Shown piece after piece: positions 58,833 through 64,000 of a stretch of 64,000 nucleotides of DNA (positions are counted from its first letter, which is position 1; each line of letters opens with the position of its first letter). Both the position numbers and the translations under genes were made by a program. The notes below the pieces were generated by a model. It saw nothing but the letters and a program-made list of their open reading frames with translations. It ran no database searches and was not told the origin of the DNA. Source of the stretch: Gymnorhina tibicen (Eukaryota; Chordata; Aves; Passeriformes; Artamidae); assembly GCA_013399875.1 (NCBI GenBank), contig VXAZ01002107.1:181409-245408 (forward strand), read 5' to 3'.

Positions 58833-59867
58833 GTAGTTTGTGGTAACCATTCTTGTTTATACCAGGGTCAGGAGGCTTGGAGCATGAATCCATGTTCCCA
58901 GCTATTCTGGTATTAAGACTTCCCAGTGCAGAGTGATAAATGTGTCATCGTGACCTGGATGTGCATCTTCACCTGGAGTCACAGCTCATGAAACTGAACT
59001 CATTTGTTTAAAATATATATATATGGAGTGAGGAGTTGGTAAGGGATCCAACAAGATATTTCCCACCTCTGTTCAGGGAAAACATCTTCACAGTCTTGGA
59101 AAAGGTCTTGGTTAAAGCTGTCTTGTGTTTCTAGAGAAAAATTCCTGCTGAGGATGCAGAAACCTTCCTCTAATCCAGATCATCAGGATTATCTGGATTA
59201 TTACTGTTATTTATCAATAGGAATACCCTGCAATAAAATCCTTCTGTAGCTTTTAAGTTCATAAAAGGCAGACCACAGAGTTAAGATTGGTGGGGGTTTT
59301 CTCCTGCCGTGGATTTTAATGTTGCTGAATGATAATGGTATCCAATTTTATACCCGCTTTTGCAGCCTGCAGCCAACTTTCTTCATTGAATTTCATGCAA
59401 GTAGATTACATATAAATGCAATATTGTCATTAATGGTATGAGTGGTGCCCTAAACATCTTCATATACTATGTTTGCACGTCCAAAATGGTTAACCTTCAT
59501 TTCAGGGGTCTGATGTTTCTTTAGCAAGAAAATAATTGAGTAGTACAGGAACATGCTCCCGATAAATAATGAAGGATGCCCTGTTGTAAGAGAAACTCAA
59601 GTGCATGTTAAACAACTGCAGGCAGATCTATTTTGTAATTTAATAGAGGAGCTCATTTGAATGTTTTCCTGAGGGAATGCCACTTCAGTGAGCGTGTTTG
59701 TTGACTCTTAAGAACTAAACCACTTGTATCAGAAGGGAAGCCCTGTGGGATGTCGTGTTGAGAGGGGATGTTAAACAGGGTGTGTGAGTATTTGAATTTT
59801 TTGGATATGGATTCACTGTCACAATAAAGTTTTGGCTGAAGCAGAAAATGAAGGTAATCCTTGGTCA

Positions 59868-59945
59868 GGCCCAAAGCCCCTCTCCAGCTCTCTTGGAGCC
59901 CCTTTAGGCACTGGAAGCACCTTTTCCAGTGAACTTGAGGCTTGT
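59868..59945 (-). mobile_element. CR1: Short internal CR1 fragment
   Basis: 'agcccctctccagctctctt' and 'agcccctttaggcactggaag' match the reverse-complement CR1 region upstream of the terminal 3' block. Fewer than 80 bases are recognisable. Confidence 0.7.
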
Positions 59946-61178
59946 GCTTCTCTGAGCATTTGGGATACAGGAAATACTGAACACCAAAATATTTTTTTCT
60001 TTTTTTAAAGCAAGTTAGAAAGTTAGTATCATATTGCACCTGTGCCTTGTTCCCCAAACCCTATTCCTGCTGGCATCAAGCACCTCTGGCTTGTGCATGG
60101 AATCCAAATGCTGCCAATGGCAGATCCTGAATGGGCTCCTACCCCAGATTTGGAGGTGGCTTCAGGAATTTGAGAAGATGTTAAATTTGCAATTTCAGTT
60201 TTTCATTGTCTGCACAGAGCTTTTATTCTCTAGTCTGCCTTCCTGTTACATGCTTACTTTTTACAACTTGAGCACCTCTGGCTCTGCTGTTGAAGTTAAG
60301 ATTGTTTGGTAAAGGAGGGGGGAGTTGGTTTTGTTTTGGCTTTTTTCCTGAAATACAAATTATTTTAAAAAGTGGATAATGTGCTGGAAAATGCTTGTAT
60401 GCCTCACATACAATTGTATCTGTATATAGGGCAGGTTAGTAATCTTTGCAGAACCACAGCTTACCACCTCAGCTCTGAAATCATTGTTATTTCCTGTAAA
60501 AGTGCTTTTTTGTTGCATTAAGAGGTTGTGCCCCTTACGTGTCAGCAGCGATCACCCTTCTGGTCATTACACTTGTAACAGTTGTTGAACTACATAATCT
60601 CGTACCTTTTGGTTTATGAGAGATTATTCATGAAGCACAGTGAATGAACTGTGCTATCATGATGCCTGGCAGGTATAATTTTTTAAGATGCTATGTTAAA
60701 ATGCATTTTACTGAGTCTGCTAAAATTTCTTTTTATTTTGGTTTACTATTTGCATTGCAATAGCCTTAAAACCTTTAACTGATGTTCCCTGACTCTTTGC
60801 TTGCCTTCAGGAATACTCAGGATTTTACAAACTGAATAGGACATGATGTTCTTCCCCTGAAAAATTTATACTACAAGCTTTTTTCTTGGCAGATAGCCAG
60901 CTTTTTCTTAAAAATTATACCTGCACTTAAACAGTGAAAAAAGCAACAAATTTTTCTTGATCTTTTTGTACAAGTGCTAATTATATGATTTGTGTAAAGC
61001 CCTCAGACTTCAAATGCAACATATATCCATTTTGAAGGATAAACCTAGGGTACTATTTTTCCAGATGCCATTAAAAAAATGCCATAAGTGAAGGGGTCTA
61101 ACATACATACAGTTCTGTAAGAACACCATTCCAAGGGCAGCCAAATCCCTAAAGCTTTAAGCTTCTCTTTGATCCCAG
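59946..61178. other. No recognised gene
   Basis: AT-rich. A good acceptor at 60810 (ctctttgcttgccttcag) is followed by 11 open codons and a stop with no donor. No repeat was named. Confidence 0.45.
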
Positions 61179-61268
61179 GGATTAGTGGAGATTTCCACTT
61201 TTGCACGGCAAATTTTTGGGCTGTTAGAGATGCCCAGAGGAACCGTGTTTTCCAGGGAGATGAGTCAG
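61179..61268 (+). other. Candidate exon, 90 nt, phase 0-0
   Basis: The acceptor 'gcttctctttgatcccag' ends at 61178 and the donor GTCAG|GTAGGA is at 61268/61269. The segment is exactly 30 open codons, beginning GLVEISTFARQIFGLLEMP. The frame stays open well past the donor, to 61514, which is unusual for the AT-rich surroundings. I recognise no domain. Confidence 0.22.
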
Positions 61269-64000
61269 GTAGGATCAATATTGCTCCCAGTCCTCCTCCA
61301 GTGGTTGGTAGAGCAGCTCCAGATAGGTTTGAACGTTCCGAGGTTTGAACATTTCACCTGTACTTTGTTAGTGCCAAGGATTTATGATGCAGCTGTTGAT
61401 GGGGTCAGTGACAGTCAGGCAAGACACATTCAGGCGGCATTGCCACACCAGCCTCGTGTCACAGGGTTGGAGCAGAGGCTCTCTGAGGAAGACAAAGTTC
61501 TTCACCTTGGGTGAAACATTTGCAGTCTTCTTGGGTAATATAACACAACAAAAGGGGAATGTTTAAGTCCCTGTGGAATGATTCTCTTACCTGTGCAATA
61601 ATAACCGCATAATAACTCATGCTGGGATAGGTGTGGTTGGTCTCACCTGTGAGGATGTTTCTAGAACAGGCTGCTCATGAGGAAAGCTACAGTGAGAAAG
61701 GCTGCAGAGACACCAGAAGGGGATTTGCAGGTGCAAGGAGAAAGCTCAAAGGTGAAATAATAAGAGATATTTGTGGTATTTAGAAGATAGATGTTCTGTA
61801 GGCCAGCAACATCTGTATGTAAGAGAAGGACTGATTTGTAACAGCCATTTACAGTCTAAAATTAGTATTTAGAGTATAAATACTGTAATGTGTTTGTAGC
61901 ATCTCTTCTGGTGACAATCCTGAGCAATGCAGGAATCCTGTTTAGTGGAGTCAGGGTTCAGCTGTCTGGGTGAGCTGTGGCTTCTCTCAGACCAGAACAA
62001 TTATAAATTTAAACCTTAACAGTAAAATAGCATCAGGCTAAAGAAATGCTCAAAGAATGGGAACTGTCTCAAAGGATTATCAAAAACGTCATGCACGGTT
62101 GTCCTAAGTCCTTCAAGAATTCAGAAGCAGCATGGATGTGGTCAGCTGGGGCAGGGGTGTGATCCCAGGCTGACTCCCTTCTCCTGGGGTGACTATGCGA
62201 GGGATAAGCCAGATAGCTTTGGTTACACAGGAGTTTTAGTTTGGTCTCATTCAATGGTACAGTCCCTCTTCATCTTCACTGCTCACCCCCAAATCAGCAT
62301 CTTTTGTCAGACACTCCCTGGTGCTGTACCTGGTGAAACGAGACAAGTTCCTTTGACAGCTGTGGTTGTTAAAACCCAATTTTGTAAATAATTCACCTCC
62401 ACCAGGGCCTTACAGCCTGAGCAGCTGCAGGTATGAATCGAGGAGGCCCTTGGTGAATATTTCATCATCTTTTGGAAAGGCTGTTTTTGGCAGGGACTAA
62501 AGCAAAGGAATTCAAGGTAGTAAAATATGTGCACTCAGAGACAAATATTTTTGGGTGTAGAGAGACATCGTGTGAGAGCTTCCCATCAAACTCCCAAGTG
62601 TGCTTTTGTTATCTAAAGCAAGAAAAGAAGATTCTGCTCAGCAGATGAGAGCAAAATTTAAAGCAGGGGTAGAAACAAACAAGCAAGAGACTTTTAATAC
62701 CTTTTTTTATATTTAAAGTTCTACTATTCTCCTGCTGTTTTGATAGAATTATGTGTTTCTTGGTTTATCTTCTGCAGGGGATAGGATAGATCATGCTTAT
62801 GAATGGCATGAGCAATTTTAAAAATTTATTTTATTTTTCATGTGTGTTGTTTCCCATCACCACAGTGTGAAGCTCTAAAAATAGAAGCCTACAATTAAGA
62901 AAGGATATTATGAGTATCTGAAGGTTTCTGACACTGTTCTGTACTGTAGGTTTGTCGGCATTTATACTTTGTCCTTGTCTCCTGCTTTAAAGTTTTTAAT
63001 AGTGTACAGCGTGAAAAGTTTTGTTTTGCATAACAAGAATATTGTCAGTGCATAACAAATGCTTTGTTTTTAGTGAAAAGCCCCAAACCCACCCCAAACA
63101 AAATGATTTCCAAGTGATGCACTTTCATAGTGGATACCAAACTGATGCTCCTGGAGAGCTGTGTTCTAATTAAAACCTGTATTATTATTTGTTGTAACCA
63201 AAGCTGTTTGCTCTGTTGCAAGACACTTCTCTTTGACACGTGAATCTGCTGCTCAGCCAGACACCGAATGTCTTAACAATCCTTTATATTTGTCATCTCA
63301 TGTTTGGAAACACACAGAGAGCAGAACCTCAGTAGGGTGCAGCCATTTCTTTGCCTGGCATCTGGAACTGTGCTGTGATTTCACGGCTTATTCTTAACCT
63401 GAACCATCAGAACACAGCTCAGCAGAGGCTGTTGGCTGTTGCTTGGCATCCAGGAGAAATTACATAAATCTGAAGGCTGGGGCTGTTTGTCAGAATTGAA
63501 GTTTCCCAGGATTACTGAAAATTCATCTGGAGTTGTTGCGAGTGCCTGGGCTTGGGGAGCTTGATGTGCATGTGTCACAAGAGTTATGGGCCCTTCCTCC
63601 CCCACCCCATCCTTCCTCTCCTGCAGGCTGTTCTTCCCAGCTCCTTGGAGGAGAGCTGCACAGTCACAGAATATACTGCTTTAATTTAGAAGTTCCATAC
63701 AGTGTTGTTATTTAGAGGGGGAGATCTCATTTTGATTAATATTAATCAAGACCACTTGAGGTTTAGGTTAAAGGCAATAAATAAATGCAGCTTTTACAAC
63801 CATGGGAAGTATTTGCAACAGGTTTGGAAATTATTTTTAAAAACAGTGTTTGGATAATTAACAGGAAAGTAGTTTTAAAGCTTGCTTTGCAGTCCCTCTG
63901 GAAAGCAGTTTTGATGTTTAAGAGGATGAGAGATGTTTTCTGTCCTGGAAACCAGCTGGCAGAAGCTCTAGCACAGAGTGCTGTTAAATCTATTTGAGCT
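61269..64000. other. No recognised gene to the right edge
   Basis: AT-leaning sequence with short poly-T and poly-A runs. An acceptor-like site at 62778 is followed by closed frames. No RNA gene or named repeat was seen. Confidence 0.45.

Noticed and set aside
38000..64000. G+T excess on the + strand right of the island as evidence of rightward transcription
   Set aside because: Six rows I picked first gave about 65% G+T, versus 54% in six rows from the left half. Five further rows on the right gave about 49%. The combined difference is too small and my sampling was not random.
1..64000. CRISPR arrays, bacterial operons, riboswitches
   Set aside because: No regularly spaced direct repeats and no prokaryotic gene organisation. 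The CR1 and LTR content identifies an avian nuclear genome.

Overview
This is eukaryotic nuclear DNA from a bird. The evidence is about fifteen short CR1 (chicken repeat 1) LINE fragments, several keeping the CR1 3' end with its ATTCTGTG-type tail, and a remnant of an avian endogenous-retrovirus LTR. Copies with the 'ATATCC..AGCTGGA' tail suggest a neoavian, probably songbird, genome (inference). I recognised no complete gene, no RNA gene and no bacterial-type system. Most of the window reads as intronic or intergenic DNA.

Layout. 1-36.3 kb: low-CpG DNA with scattered 5'-truncated CR1 pieces, an A/C-rich tract at the left edge, a possible MIR relic, a (ATAC)n microsatellite and small tandem duplications. 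36.3-37.0 kb: a CR1 inserted into another CR1. 36.96-37.91 kb: a CpG island broken by a 318-base assembly gap (37131-37448). It is the only clear promoter and probably hides a first exon. The minus strand has an ATG next to the gap and a good splice donor on its far side, so a leftward gene is possible; a rightward or divergent arrangement is not excluded. 38-46 kb: several weaker CpG-rich patches, a strong splice donor at 40112/40113 and a near-perfect hairpin at 41990-42079. 46-64 kb: more CR1, an ERV LTR with a tRNA-like primer site, and a 21-bp triplication next to a CR1 truncation point.

No known protein could be matched. I therefore looked for open frames bounded by strong splice sites. 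Three groups on the + strand are compatible in phase: 3545-3793 / 8027-8141 / 9630-9765, then 14290-14365 / 15667-15794 / 17044-17224, then 42610-42711 / 57905-57993 / 61179-61268. They are ab initio candidates only. Such decoy exons are common in vertebrate introns, so each carries low confidence and needs transcript or conservation evidence.
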